NCBI RefSeq assembly: GCF_950023065.1
Contig: NC_088679.1
Coordinates: 25,172,001-25,236,000, forward strand
DNA length: 64,000 bases
Source of the DNA: Planococcus citri
Lineage: Eukaryota; Arthropoda; Insecta; Hemiptera; Pseudococcidae
Direction: 5' to 3'
Part shown: positions 51,301 through 60,195 of the stretch, piece by piece
Layout: every line of letters begins with the position of its first letter
Position numbering within the stretch: position 1 is the stretch's first letter
Notes under the pieces: generated by a model
Databases searched by the model: none
Seen by the model: only the letters and a program-made list of their open reading frames with translations
What the model was told of the DNA's origin: nothing
Program-made: the position numbers and the translations under genes

Positions 51301-54300
51301 TTTTCAAATTTTTGTCTAGCTCAAAATATATCAAGAACAAAGCCTCCTTGATGAGAATGAATCACTTTAACCTTCAATATTTTTCCTTTTACATAAATGT
51401 TTTCCAAAGCACCGATGATTTTTTTTCCAAAAAATCTTGAAGTTTGTATCCCAAACAAATGATATGTTGCAGTTCTCAGCCAACTCCTGCAGCTCGAAAT
51501 ATCACTTCACAAAAATGAAGCATCTTAAGAAAAATGAATCATATTCTCACTAATGGACAGGGCCGTCGAGAAGGAGGGGGCAAAGGGGGCAGTTTGCTTT
51601 GAGCCCGGCAAAAGAAGGGCCTGCGATGAAGGAAAATCCTGTTTTTTTTTACTTCTCAAAACACAAATTTTCAAAAGTTTTTGCTCTTTTCTTTTTCAAA
51701 ATCTAAATTTCAAAAAAAAAATATCATTCAACTTTCAAAGTTAAGTAAAAAAATCAACTTTTCGCACAAAAAATATTGTTTTTATAAATTTTCAATTTTC
51801 AAGAGCTTTTGCCCTCACCTGGGCCTGTTCTATGTTTTTATTTTTCAAAATTAACATCCTAAAAAAATGTTTCAAATTCTAAAATTTTAAAAGCCAAAAA
51901 ATATTAAAAAACATCGTTTTTAGTTCCCTCAAAATGTACATTTTCAAAAGTTCTTTTTTTTAAACAAAAAAATCAACTTCCTACATAAAACAAACATCTT
52001 TTTCAGGCCTCTCCAAATCAAATTTTAAAAAACTTCCCCCCTGACTTTGCCCGAGTCAATTTGTTTCTTATTTTGAAATAAACATTCACATTTGGGCCCT
52101 CGAAAATTCAAAACAGAAATCGAAAATTTTCATATTATGCCATATGAAATTATGATACATGAAAAATATACACCAGAAACCTTCAATTTAATTGATTTTA
52201 ATGAACTCAGGTAAAATAGTGTAATAATTACACTCATTTTGTAACATTTTTTCATGCCACAAAGTAGATTTGACTTGTTGAAAAAAAAATCCAACTTCTT
52301 CAAATTCTGAACTAAAAAATTACATTTTTTCAATTGTTTCAAAAAAAATTCATACTAGCTTCATAAAAATTTGAATTTAAAAAAAAAAAAAAAAAAAAAA
52401 AACATCTTGTGTTGAAATTAAAACTCTCAATAAAAAACATAATTTTTTTCACTTCCTTTCAATTCAGAATAATAAAAAGATTTTACTTTCAGTATCCAAG
52501 AGGTAAAAATCACGTTCGAAATAAAAATCAATTAATCACGTCGATTGGTTAACATCCAAACAACGAAAAAGTCGATATAATGTGACATAACATATTCTCG
52601 AAATGTTTTCGCAAGCACGTAACATTCAATTGAGTTCAATGGTTTCAAAATCATTGGCACGATGAATTCGTTTACACCGCAATAAAATGTAAAACGTCGC
52701 GTAGGCGTATAGAATTATTGATTAATTAGTTGAACGTTAAAGAACGCGGCATTCAGCAGATATCTTTCATATTATGATACTTACAGTTAATTCGATTTCA
52801 TAAACGAGTTCCCACATCCCTATCTTACGTTTACGTTAGTTGTCTGTCGTTCTATTAATGGATTGAAACGGTGGGAATCGGGGGATGGGGAGGGGGTGTT
52901 GAACATTAAAATTGTTTTTTAATATAAATAAAATTTCAAAAAAAAACCACATCACCTGAGCTTTTCTCAATTTCTCTTCTAGATGAGTGAAGGCCAACTG
53001 AAGAGCTTGATGTTCATCTTTGAGCACTTGGTTCAACGACTCCAATTGTTTATGATTAGCTTGATGCATTTTTATTTCAGCATTCAAACTGGCTATCACG
53101 CTCATGCTTTCTTTCAATCTGAAAAATAATCGTAAATACAATTAGTCGATTTGGTAAACGACGAAATTGAAAAAATATTTACAGCGTTATGTAACTGTGT
53201 TAAAAACCGTACTTTACGATCACCCTATTTTTACACTTGTTGCTTACGTAGTTGCGTAACAATACGAAGGAATCTTTAGTAGAAAACATTTCATTGGTAT
53301 TTTGTTTTCGACGTCGAGACGACAAAAGGGTGGGTAACATTGCGGTTGATTTTATTTGCTTTTTTTTGGAGGTTCGTTCATATCGACTGATTACTTTCTC
53401 TCTACTCGTTTCGCAATCTTTCAGTTTACATTTCGGTTTAATGTTTTCGTTTGGATTTTAATTAAAAATTGCAATTGAAAGTTTTCCTATGGATATTTTC
53501 TCCTCTGTTAATAATGAAATTGCCCTTTTCGGTACTTTTCGATGCGTCATTTCGATCAGGTCACGTATTTTGAAAATTGTCTCGTTCGAATGCATCGAAT
53601 TTATGTAAGCTGTCAGATTCGGTATTTTTTTAGCAATTTTTCTCGTAAGATTAAAACATCTTCGATGATGATGAAATATAAGTAGCCTATTAATAATTTT
53701 CAACTCGATTCCATAAATATTAGACGCATCGATAGAAAAACACGTGAAACGTCTCCTAAAAATGTAAATTATCAACATTAATATCATTCGAATAAATAAT
53801 TAGTTCTCGAAACTGGACTTTCAACTATCACTTTTGTTTCTTTGTAACGCGAAAATATTCACCAGGCCTTAACACTCTATACCTAATTTCTTCATTCACG
53901 TCTTTTTATCAAATTAGATACGATAAAAATAAAATTTATCGTGAATTCTGCGTTCGGGAAACACCAAGAAAGAACTAAGAGAAACATCATTGAAAAACAA
54001 GCACGATAACAAACGGAAGACCACGTTAACAAAACAAAATGCATAGTAAAATGCGCGTTATCTACGTTAATTATCATACCAGTCTTAATGGAATTAACGA
54101 CAAATTAAAAATAGTTCAAGAAAAAATTACACGGAATATGAAAAAATGAAGGATAACGAAAATTTTCAAGGTTGAAGTTCATTCATTAGTCGAATTCGAT
54201 GGAGTTGGCAGCTCTACAATTGCAACGTGTTTCCGTTATTTGCAGGAAAGAAGAAAATTTTCAAATGTTACAACGCTGACTCATTGCGAACTCGAACACC

Positions 54301-55376
54301 GACGTAATTTCGAGCGTTTTAAAAAAAATAAATAAATACTCTCAAACACTTCGCAAATGTTCGCTTATTGTCGCAGCAGCGTTCTAATGAGAGAAGATGA
54401 GTTCTAACGAGTGTGTATTCTTACTGGAGCCGAATAACGTCATAAAACATAACGTAACCTTCGTATCGATAACAAAATACAAGCAAACAATTAACAAAAC
54501 AAATGGGAATAAAAATAAAACCGTATTTTGGATAAGTTCCATCGCACGGCGAACCGAATCGTTCGAATGGCAATTAGCGTCAAATATACGGTTGAAATTT
54601 CACTCGAAGTCAACTTACGCTTCTTCTTTGATGGAGAGTAATTTGTCTTTTTCAGTAACCGCGTTGCTTAGATCGATTATCATTTGTACATTTTCGCCAC
54701 GTTTTTTATGGATCTCGGTGAGCTCTTCTTGTTGAGCGAGAAGCTTTTGCTCTAAAGCTAAGAGTTGTTCGCTGGTTACTGTTCGAACATTATCGTTAGT
54801 ACCGTCGGATTTTATAGCTAGCAGTCCTTCTTGACGAAGTTTCTCTAGTTGTATAGAAAGCTGAATATTTTCCGACTTGAGAGCGGTGGCTTGATCGAAT
54901 AAACGATTGTCTGTAAATTAAACAAAGTGTTAGAGTCGTTGCAGAAGAGAGTACGAAATAAATCGACGAATCGATACTGTCTCGGATATGTTTTCGCATT
55001 ACGTATTATGCAAATAAACATAAATGACTAATAATGTGACAAAGTGTGCTTTGAATGATGAAAGATTTTCCAGTTACAACAGGTGATGTTGATGAGGACT
55101 GATTAGGTACAAGGCATGGCAGCATTGTGTATGAAATGCCTGGAAATTATGTAGGGTGGATTTCTAGGGACTAGTAGGATGTAATATAAGTTGAATATCC
55201 ATGAAATATATTTATTTTAGACCAGTTTTAGCGAATAATTCGCTTCACTGATAAGACTACTTACGAGAATTGATAAGGTCTTGGTAGCAGTAACATTGTG
55301 CCCGATTCCTTCGTTCAATTCGATTGATGATCTTGTTTTTCCAATCGGTTTTATCTGGGGTATGATTTACGTTCAT
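36206..55376 (-). CDS. Atg16: Autophagy protein ATG16 (ATG16L1 type), 5' seven coding exons
   Basis: Seven exons in one frame give 350 residues: 55376-55265, 54910-54619, 53118-52956, 44159-44071, 43983-43839, 40177-40072 and 36348-36206. The N-terminal helix (DWKNKIINRIERRNRAQ) is the ATG5-binding region. A long coiled coil follows (about 40-215), including LKDEHQALQLAFTHLEEKLRK, then a short linker and WD40 repeats 1 and 2 (DAHDGEVNAVKWSP, SNDLASRVWTVND). ATG16 scaffolds ATG12-ATG5 on the phagophore and directs LC3/ATG8 lipidation. The linker is shorter than in vertebrates. The gene stops in mid-propeller here: five WD40 repeats (about 240 residues) are not found. The last donor AGG|GTAAGT is intact, so they should lie further along the minus strand. 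Confidence 0.92.
37240..38400. repeat. Tandem array of seven ~120-bp units, interrupted
   Basis: Units are recognised by 'tttggagcccattttgagatttggggtc' and its variants at about 37252, 37373, 37493, 37617, 38080, 38202 and 38322. The 463-bp gap between the fourth and fifth equals one unit plus the 330-bp inserted element. Confidence 0.85.
37720..38049. mobile_element. TIR element, CAGGGTGTCTA family, inserted in tandem array
   Basis: The left end CAGGGTGTCTA and the right end TAGACACTCTG are inverted repeats. 'Catgactttttcatgac' motifs lie near both ends, and the segment 37984-38040 matches 12660-12715 in reverse orientation. It splits a tandem-repeat unit, which fixes its limits. The interior has no transposase. 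Confidence 0.75.
40072..40177 (-). CDS. Atg16: Atg16 exon 6: WD40 repeat 1
   Basis: 35 codons plus one base, acceptor TTATTTGCAG, donor AAAG|GTACTG. It encodes DAHDGEVNAVKWSPVDRLIA and DRKVKLWDVSK, the first WD40 blade with its GH/WD-like positions. Confidence 0.92.
40178..43838 (-). other. Atg16 intron, no gene recognised
   Basis: AT-rich DNA with poly-C/G tracts (41690-41706, 43404-43423). The short frames on both strands lack any motif. A CAGGGTGTCTA half-terminus occurs at 42314, possibly a solo end of the TIR family. Confidence 0.55.
43839..43983 (-). CDS. Atg16: Atg16 exon 5: coiled-coil end and linker
   Basis: Acceptor GACGCAG, donor TTT|GTGAGT. It encodes RKRNAKMQKELEDAAKD, the end of the coiled coil, matching the ATG16L1 segment that precedes the linker. 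A linker without obvious domains follows. Confidence 0.9.
44071..44159 (-). CDS. Atg16: Atg16 exon 4: coiled coil
   Basis: Acceptor ATTACAG, donor CAG|GTAAGA. It encodes DENMELVDRLKRYKFKDAEK and LNEENENF, aligning with the ENQELVTRW region of ATG16L1, near the part that binds WIPI2 in vertebrates. Confidence 0.9.
46005..47990. repeat. Satellite: about fourteen ~146-bp units rich in GGTGA/TCACC hairpins
   Basis: The landmark 'caagggccatgaggacatt' and its variants recur at about 46017, 46170, 46307, 46453, 46600, 46746, 46870, 47017, 47165, 47310, 47440, 47587, 47733 and 47872. Within each unit 'ttggtgacttctggtgaa' is followed by 'gtcaccaagaagtcacc' and 'agaattcaccaagg', so each unit can fold back on itself. 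Units diverge by substitutions and small deletions. Confidence 0.93.
48708..48971 (+). CDS. Unidentified 87-codon ORF in Atg16 intron
   Basis: A continuous ATG-to-TGA frame. The composition is less AT-rich than the flanks and third positions vary (GTT, GCT, CGT, CGC, GGC), as in coding DNA. The peptide has no recognised domain, signal peptide or repeat; it includes VEEKVDFWPAISDYKYF. It lies about 460 bp upstream of a TATA box serving the next ORF. It could be a decayed gene, an exon or chance. Confidence 0.25.
   Translation: MEWLKYACWKYVVKVVYKLDGDKSCYIVAYKNMHASLARSSRLRVKLVEEKVDFWPAISDYKYFIDGCPEKNKELSSAVVFCSSTNW
49434..49442 (+). promoter_or_regulatory. TATA box for the 49505 ORF
   Basis: TATATAAAG lies 71 bp before the ATG at 49505. 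A start site about 30 bp downstream (near 49464-49470, TCATT) would leave a short, less AT-rich 5' leader of about 35-40 nt. Confidence 0.45.
49505..49723 (+). CDS. Small hydrophobic protein, unidentified, nested in Atg16 intron
   Basis: A 72-codon intronless frame with a TATA box at the right distance upstream. The product has two hydrophobic stretches, one near the N-terminus (VAFCFLSAIIRPMCGVIGG) and one at the C-terminus (YYIVGVAVRTFFATPITILG). A short polar linker (DKQGTMFQRDLDVK) separates them, which suggests a two-pass membrane protein or a signal sequence plus one helix. Codon choice (GTC, GCC, CGC, TAC, GAC) is richer in C than the intron around it. It runs opposite to Atg16. I do not recognise a family. 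A retrocopy or a small lineage-specific gene would fit. Confidence 0.45.
   Translation: MFSKLSYQVAFCFLSAIIRPMCGVIGGIVATLVYDKQGTMFQRDLDVKYYIVGVAVRTFFATPITILGFGSV
51558..52100. mobile_element. hAT-like transposon end (fragment)
   Basis: CAGGGCCGTCGAGAAGGAGG, followed by 'gggggcaaagggggcagtttg', is the type of terminus seen on many animal hAT elements. G-rich 'gggcc' tracts stand out from the AT-rich intron. I found no matching inverted terminus, so the right limit is a guess and the copy is probably truncated. Confidence 0.4.
52956..53118 (-). CDS. Atg16: Atg16 exon 3: coiled coil
   Basis: Acceptor TTTTCAG, donor CTCAG|GTGATG. It encodes SVIASLNAEIKMHQANHK and VLKDEHQALQLAFTHLEEK, the most conserved coiled-coil block of ATG16L1. 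Confidence 0.93.
53119..54618 (-). other. Atg16 intron, no gene recognised
   Basis: No supported exon or repeat. The sequence is less homopolymer-rich than the larger introns. The open frames at 53458-53787 and 54397-54735 have no family signature. Confidence 0.5.
54619..54910 (-). CDS. Atg16: Atg16 exon 2: coiled coil start
   Basis: Acceptor AATTTACAG, donor AGC|GTAAGT. It encodes NRLFDQATALKSENIQLSIQ, then LLAQQEELTEIHKKRGE and ending LSIKEEA: a continuous heptad-rich helix after the ATG5-binding segment. Confidence 0.92.
55265..55376 (-). CDS. Atg16: Atg16 exon 1: start and ATG5-binding helix
   Basis: ATG at 55374-55376, donor TCTC|GTAAGT. It encodes MNVNHTPDKTDWKNKIINRI and then ERRNRAQCYCYQDLIN. 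The W-x4-I-x3-L/I-x2-R-R pattern aligns with the vertebrate WKRHISEQLRRRDR motif that binds ATG5, and this supports the chosen start. Confidence 0.92.
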
Positions 55377-55900
55377 TTTTAAACATTACAGAACAATTAA
55401 ACTAATTAAATAACGCGACTTTTAATACTTTTTGAGAGAAAATTCAAATTCTATATTTTCCCCAACTTTTTTGTTTATTTTTGGATTTAAAAATAAGAGA
55501 TAAATAAATACTTAGTAGTTTGGACAAACGAGCATAGGAGCGCTAAGAGCGGTGAATTTTTGATTCTGGTTTTTGAAAGTTTTTCGAGCTTTTTGAGCAC
55601 AAATACTTCAAAGTTGTTTGAAATTAAACTTGAATAATTGTAAAAATATAAATTTTTTTCGTTATAATCTTTTTTTCTGCAGTAAAAAATGTTTTTAAAC
55701 ATAATTTTTGAACGATGACGTTCTTTCGAAATGTTTTTGCTCGAAAATCAATTCCATTTCTTATCAATCTTTTATCTAAAATTTGAATTTTTTTCCTTCA
55801 AAAAGTACTTGAAAAACACTCGTATAAGCTCGATATTTTATAGATTTCTTTCGTTTTCAAGCATCTCAGGATAAGCACCGTGTAATAAAATACCTGCACC
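55377..55900. promoter_or_regulatory. Shared bidirectional promoter region, Atg16 / P5CR
   Basis: Only 524 bp separate the divergent start codons, so both promoters and 5' UTRs must fit here. The region is AT-rich. I see no TATA box at a decisive distance from either start. Confidence 0.6.
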
Positions 55901-57205
55901 ATGAATATGAAAGATACTCAAGTAAGAATCGGATTTATTGGAGCCGGAAATATGGCTCAAGCTATCGGATTCACTTTGATAGATAAAGGTAATAAAACTT
56001 TGAATTTTCTCGCTGAATATTGGTAAAATTTAATTTAATCTTTCCTATCTTACATTCCAGGTCTAATAGAACCATCGCAGATCAATGTATCAGCTCCTTC
56101 TAAGAGAAATTTCAAAAAATGGGACGAATCAGGAGTGAATACAATGCACGATAATGGTACCTTTTAGAGTTCGATTTGATCAGCTTCCCAGCTTTTAAAA
56201 CTGTAAAATAAAAGACATTATTCATTCTAGGTCAACTTATATTAAACAGCGATATTATCTTCTTGGCGATGAAACCTCAATACATAGATCATGCTTTGAA
56301 AGATTTGCATATTTCCGCTGACCAATGGACCTTTAGTAAATTGGTTGTATCAGTAATTGCCGGATTTTCATTGGAAACGTTACACGAAGTGAGTTTTTTC
56401 CCATCGAATTGAATCCTGCTATTAGATCAAATAATCCTAATCGTACTAATTGTTTTTTTTTTTTGTTTTTTTTTGTTCTAAAGAAATTACGACCAGTATT
56501 ATTCGACTATCGTTTAATAAAAGCAATACCAAATACAGCTCTACTCGTTGGTGCAGGTTTCACTGGTGAGATTACTCTACTACTTGAATTTTTCTGTAAT
56601 ATTATTTTTGGTACTAATTGATTTGAAATTTCAGCGATATGTCCTGATCCTGGTGCGACCGAAGATGATATAGAGTTGATAACAAAAATCATGTCAGCCG
56701 GTGGTTCTTATGAAATTGTTCCTGAGCACTTGATGCATGCCATGAGTGCTCTTTCTGGAAGTGGAATCGCATACGTAAGTTACGACTTGGAATCGAATAC
56801 CTAATCAGAAAATGACACGTTTTAATTACCGTACTTTACGATAGCTTTTCAACGTAATCGAAGCGTTATCCGATGGCGCTGTTAAACAAGGAATACCTCG
56901 TAGTTTATCGTACAAAGTTGCAGCACAAACAGTAATAGGAGCCGCACAAATGGTCTTACAAACCGGAGAACATCCTGCTGTTCTGAAAGATAACGTATGT
57001 TCTCCTGGTGGAATGACGATTTGTGGAGTACATGCGTTGGAACAAGGTGGTCTTAGGTGTGTGAAGTGAAAAGAATTTTAAATAATCATTTTAAATAACA
57101 CTTGTTCTTCTTCTTATTCGTGGATCGTATACTTTCAGGGCCTCTTTGATAAACGCACTCGAAGCAAGTACTCATAAATCAATGGATATGAACAAGAAAA
57201 AATAA
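55901..57205 (+). CDS. P5cr: Pyrroline-5-carboxylate reductase
   Basis: Seven exons (55901-55988, 56061-56156, 56231-56388, 56484-56565, 56635-56774, 56845-57056, 57139-57205) join without frame errors into 280 residues, the usual family length. The enzyme reduces 1-pyrroline-5-carboxylate to proline with NAD(P)H, the last step of proline synthesis. The Rossmann motif IGFIGAGNMAQAI lies at residues 9-21. 'DIIFLAMKPQ' and 'AIPNTALLVGAGFT' are family blocks. The C-terminal signature is present as SPGGMTICGVHALEQGGLR. Every intron is short (about 64-95 nt) with GT-AG ends. No mitochondrial presequence is visible, which suggests a cytosolic (PYCR3-like) form. Its promoter side faces Atg16 and its 3' end meets PRPF18. 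Confidence 0.95.
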
Positions 57206-57384
57206 CTCTACCGAGTACTTCGTTCCTGCATAAATGTTACCTCAGACTTCAGTATCTTTAGATATGAAATACGAGTATTCCTGTGCTTGTTACTATCATG
57301 TTATAATTTCGTTCAAATTTACATTACAATAATTCATATTTACATTTCAACTTCATTACGAACCTAAATTTTTTTGATATATAC

Positions 57385-57390
57385 AATAAA
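57385..57390 (+). terminator. Likely polyadenylation signal of P5CR
   Basis: AATAAA lies 180 nt after the P5CR stop and only 41 nt before the PRPF18 stop codon on the other strand, so the two 3' UTRs probably overlap. Confidence 0.55.
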
Positions 57391-57430
57391 CCAACAGTAA
57401 ATCTGAAGCAAAAACACCGACGAAAGTTGC

Positions 57431-58827
57431 TCACAGGTCAGCAGTATCGGTATATTCGACACATCTTGATGGATCAGTGGGAAAATACTGTTGACATTTG
57501 GTCATTAATCTTTTCAAAGCTTGGATATATTTACGTTGAGTTTCATCGTTCAACACATGGGCGACATTTTTAGAGAAAATTTTTTCTCTACCGGTACGAG
57601 CGTGGATACCAACCATAGTAACACCAATGGGCCAAGGAGCGTTACCAATAGCCATTTGTAGATATGCGTCACTGGCCTAAAACATAAAAAAAAAAAAAAA
57701 AATGAAAAAATCTACCATTTTTGATCTCACGTACGTAAACGAAGTGGAGATTTCAATTACCATTATGTAATTTCGGTCCAATAAATGTTTAACGATCGTT
57801 GTCAAACTATCTAAAATATCTTCGGGTAGTTTTTTACTTTTCAGTTTCCTAAATAATGGTTTTAAATAGACTTGAGTCTGATTATACGTTGCCATAGCGA
57901 GTTTGGTCCTAGTGTCAGCTTTTTCTGGCGCTGATAGACTATTGAGTTGATTATTCCACAATTGTAACACCAACTGAAAGAAAATGTATAAGTTGAAATT
58001 CACTAAAGACATATCAATAGAAGAGAAATATTGAAACATTCATTACCTGTAAAAATTGCATAATTATTTCCATATCCAAGGCGCTATTTCCTTTACCTAA
58101 ATTCTCGGCTTTTTCTTGAATATCTTCGTACGTTTCCATCGGATCTTTAATATCAGTTTTGCTATCTTTCGATGAATCTGGATTACTTTGAGCCATAATA
58201 GCATCTAAGTAATCCTGATCGACCTTTTCCATAGCTTCTTGGAAATCGTTTCGTAAACCCTAGACGAATGATGCAAAGATGAAATAAAAATGGATTTTTC
58301 AGGAAAATAGCAGGCTGTTTGAAATTTACCTTATTCGACTCTGGTTCTGATATTTCACATTTTCTCAACCGTTTAAAAGCGTGTAATTCCGTTTCACCGA
58401 ATAGTAATATAGGTTCTCCGCGTTCACGTAACCTTCTAATGACTTCTTTACGAGGTAATACCTGTGCATCTGTTTCAGCATCGTTTGATTCTGCATCTAT
58501 GGAAACATTTTAGTGATAAGAATAAAGCTACAGATTCAGAAGTAATATTCTTACGGTGTAATCGTTACCATTCGAACTGGATTGGGCTACTTGATCGTCG
58601 TTATCATTTTTACTATCGGAGGCCTTCACATCTTCTTGAGTTTTCGAATATAGTTCGGATATTTTGAAGTATTTTCTTTTCTCGTTCTGAAATGGTAACG
58701 GAATGATCAATACATCAGTATGTAATGAGAAGAAACAGCAGATGGGATCACTTACTATGAGATCATTTTCTTCGAGAAGTTTGCGTTTCTTCGCTATTTC
58801 GGCATTTAATAAGGCAGTCAAATCCAT
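57431..58827 (-). CDS. Prp18: Pre-mRNA-splicing factor 18 (PRPF18)
   Basis: Six exons (58827-58756, 58686-58569, 58496-58330, 58259-58047, 57973-57761, 57676-57431) join in frame to 342 residues, the length of human PRPF18. It is a U5 snRNP-linked step-two splicing factor acting in exon joining. The N-terminus MDLTALLNAEIAKKRKLLEE is typical. The SFM/PRP4-like motif is at about 76-112 (VIRRLRERGEPILLFGE, AFKRLRK). The Prp18 helical domain covers the last ~150 residues, with the near-invariant WPIGVTMVGIHARTGREKIF and NDETQRKYIQALKRLM. For exon 2 the donor AATG|GTAACG was preferred over the later ACC|GTAAGA because only the former keeps the frame. Confidence 0.96.
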
Positions 58828-59311
58828 ATTTGGAACAAATTTTCACATTCATGCACAATTTTTTCGCTCAGATCAATTATGAAAAATTGAAAACAAACAC
58901 ATAAAATTTTTTTTATCAGTTTATTTTCTTGAAACTTTTTTTTTGTAAAGTAAACGTGAAGTAGACTCGGGCGCGTTGACGTTCCAAAAAAGAAATGTGT
59001 GAAATTGCGACAATTGCGACGTTTCTTCGATGCGACACTAATATAAAAAATTAAAATTTTAAATTTAATTTAAAACTTAAAAGTCATCATTCAAAATAAT
59101 ATGTGTACTGGCAGTCTCTGGCACTGGCTATGAGATTGCTATGAGGCGCGGTAATATTTTTTTTCTCAATGAAGAAATCAGATAACTATAAAGTAAGAAA
59201 CAATAATATATGTATTTTTAGAAACTACGTTCTTTCAGCTATTTTTCAACATTAATTACTAAACGATTAACACATTTTATTTTTGTCACATCTTGACGCG
59301 AGTGTTAAAAT

Positions 59312-59455
59312 ATGTCCTCCAAAAAATTAGCGTCCACTCCCATAAGGCAAAAAACCAAAATAAAAGTATCAAAAAACAGAAAAACTGTAAACCAAAAACC
59401 AATTATCAAAACTCAAAAGGTGAAAACTGAACTAAAACCAAAAACCAAAAATTAA
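59312..59455 (+). CDS. Possible 47-residue lysine-rich small ORF
   Basis: ATG to TAA, encoding a basic peptide with K/T/Q repeats (KTKIKVSKNRKTVNQKP). It is divergent from PRPF18, whose start is 485 bp away. The sequence is largely A/C-rich 'ccaaaaacc' simple repeat, which alone can generate such a peptide, so it is a weak candidate. Confidence 0.2.
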   Translation: MSSKKLASTPIRQKTKIKVSKNRKTVNQKPIIKTQKVKTELKPKTKN

Positions 59456-59636
59456 TTTATTTCAGTTTTCAACCCCTGAAAGAATTGCAAAACACAATTG
59501 CGGTTCCCAAAGGGCCAAATGTTCAAAATTTAGTTAGCCAAATAAATGTAAAATTTAATTTTCAAGTCGATTTCTTAAATTTTCCCCTTAATTTGCGCAG
59601 GTCTAGACTCTAGAAATGAAAAGTCATGTACCATTT

Positions 59637-59850
59637 TTTTTGTTGCTAACAATTAGTCAGAGTGTTGTAAATTTTACACTCGTACAAAGTTATAACTGAC
59701 CTGTCTGCGGGTGCGGGGTCAGCTATATACCTTGCCTTGAGGATCAAGTTCAGCCTATCCCGCATTGTTGCGTGCTTTGGTCCATCCAGCATCACTGCCC
59801 GTGGTGAGTGTAGGGAAGATGAGATACTGCTGTAAGTAGGCAACTCCTTC
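59637..59850 (-). mobile_element. Possible truncated non-LTR retroposon tail
   Basis: An island richer in GC than its flanks. On the minus strand it carries a frame with DRLNLILKARYIADPAPADR and ends in an A-run (AACAAAAAAAA, near 59634-59645). A 5'-truncated LINE or SINE-like insertion would look like this. No target duplication was established. Confidence 0.3.
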
Positions 59851-60195
59851 GACTATTGAAAAAATGTCGCTTTTTTTCATTCAAAAGACGATTGAGAACC
59901 GAGCAATACGAGTATAAATCGAGTCTCCAGAATAAAATTAATTAAAGAAGAAGACTGCCACTGAATGAAGAAAATATGGTTTATCTGTTTTGTAGAAAAA
60001 AAGAGTATTGTAAATTGTATAGATATTAGATAGGTACCTATCTCAAATTACAAACCATCAACTTGAACATGATCAATCGCAATCGATTGCGTAAAAAATT
60101 AAAAACAACTAACTATAAAAACTCACATTGTAGAAAAAATTTTCCAATAAAACTTAAAAATAAAACATTTGAGTAAAATATTATGCAGTATTACA

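Larger units (their letters stand above)
44160..52955 (-). other. 8.8-kb Atg16 intron
   Basis: This is the largest Atg16 intron. It holds the ~146-bp hairpin satellite (46.0-48.0 kb), two ORFs on the opposite strand (48708 and 49505), a hAT-type terminus at 51558, a poly-A tract near 52380 and degenerate 'ttttgcaaaaaagtgag' repeats at 45590-46000. No Atg16 exon was recognised in it. Confidence 0.65.
58828..60195. other. Intergenic: PRPF18 5' side and FAM120B-like 3' side
   Basis: It contains the PRPF18 promoter, a lysine-rich small ORF (59312) and a GC-richer patch with a poly-A end that looks like a retroposon (59637-59850). No other gene is recognised. Confidence 0.5.
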
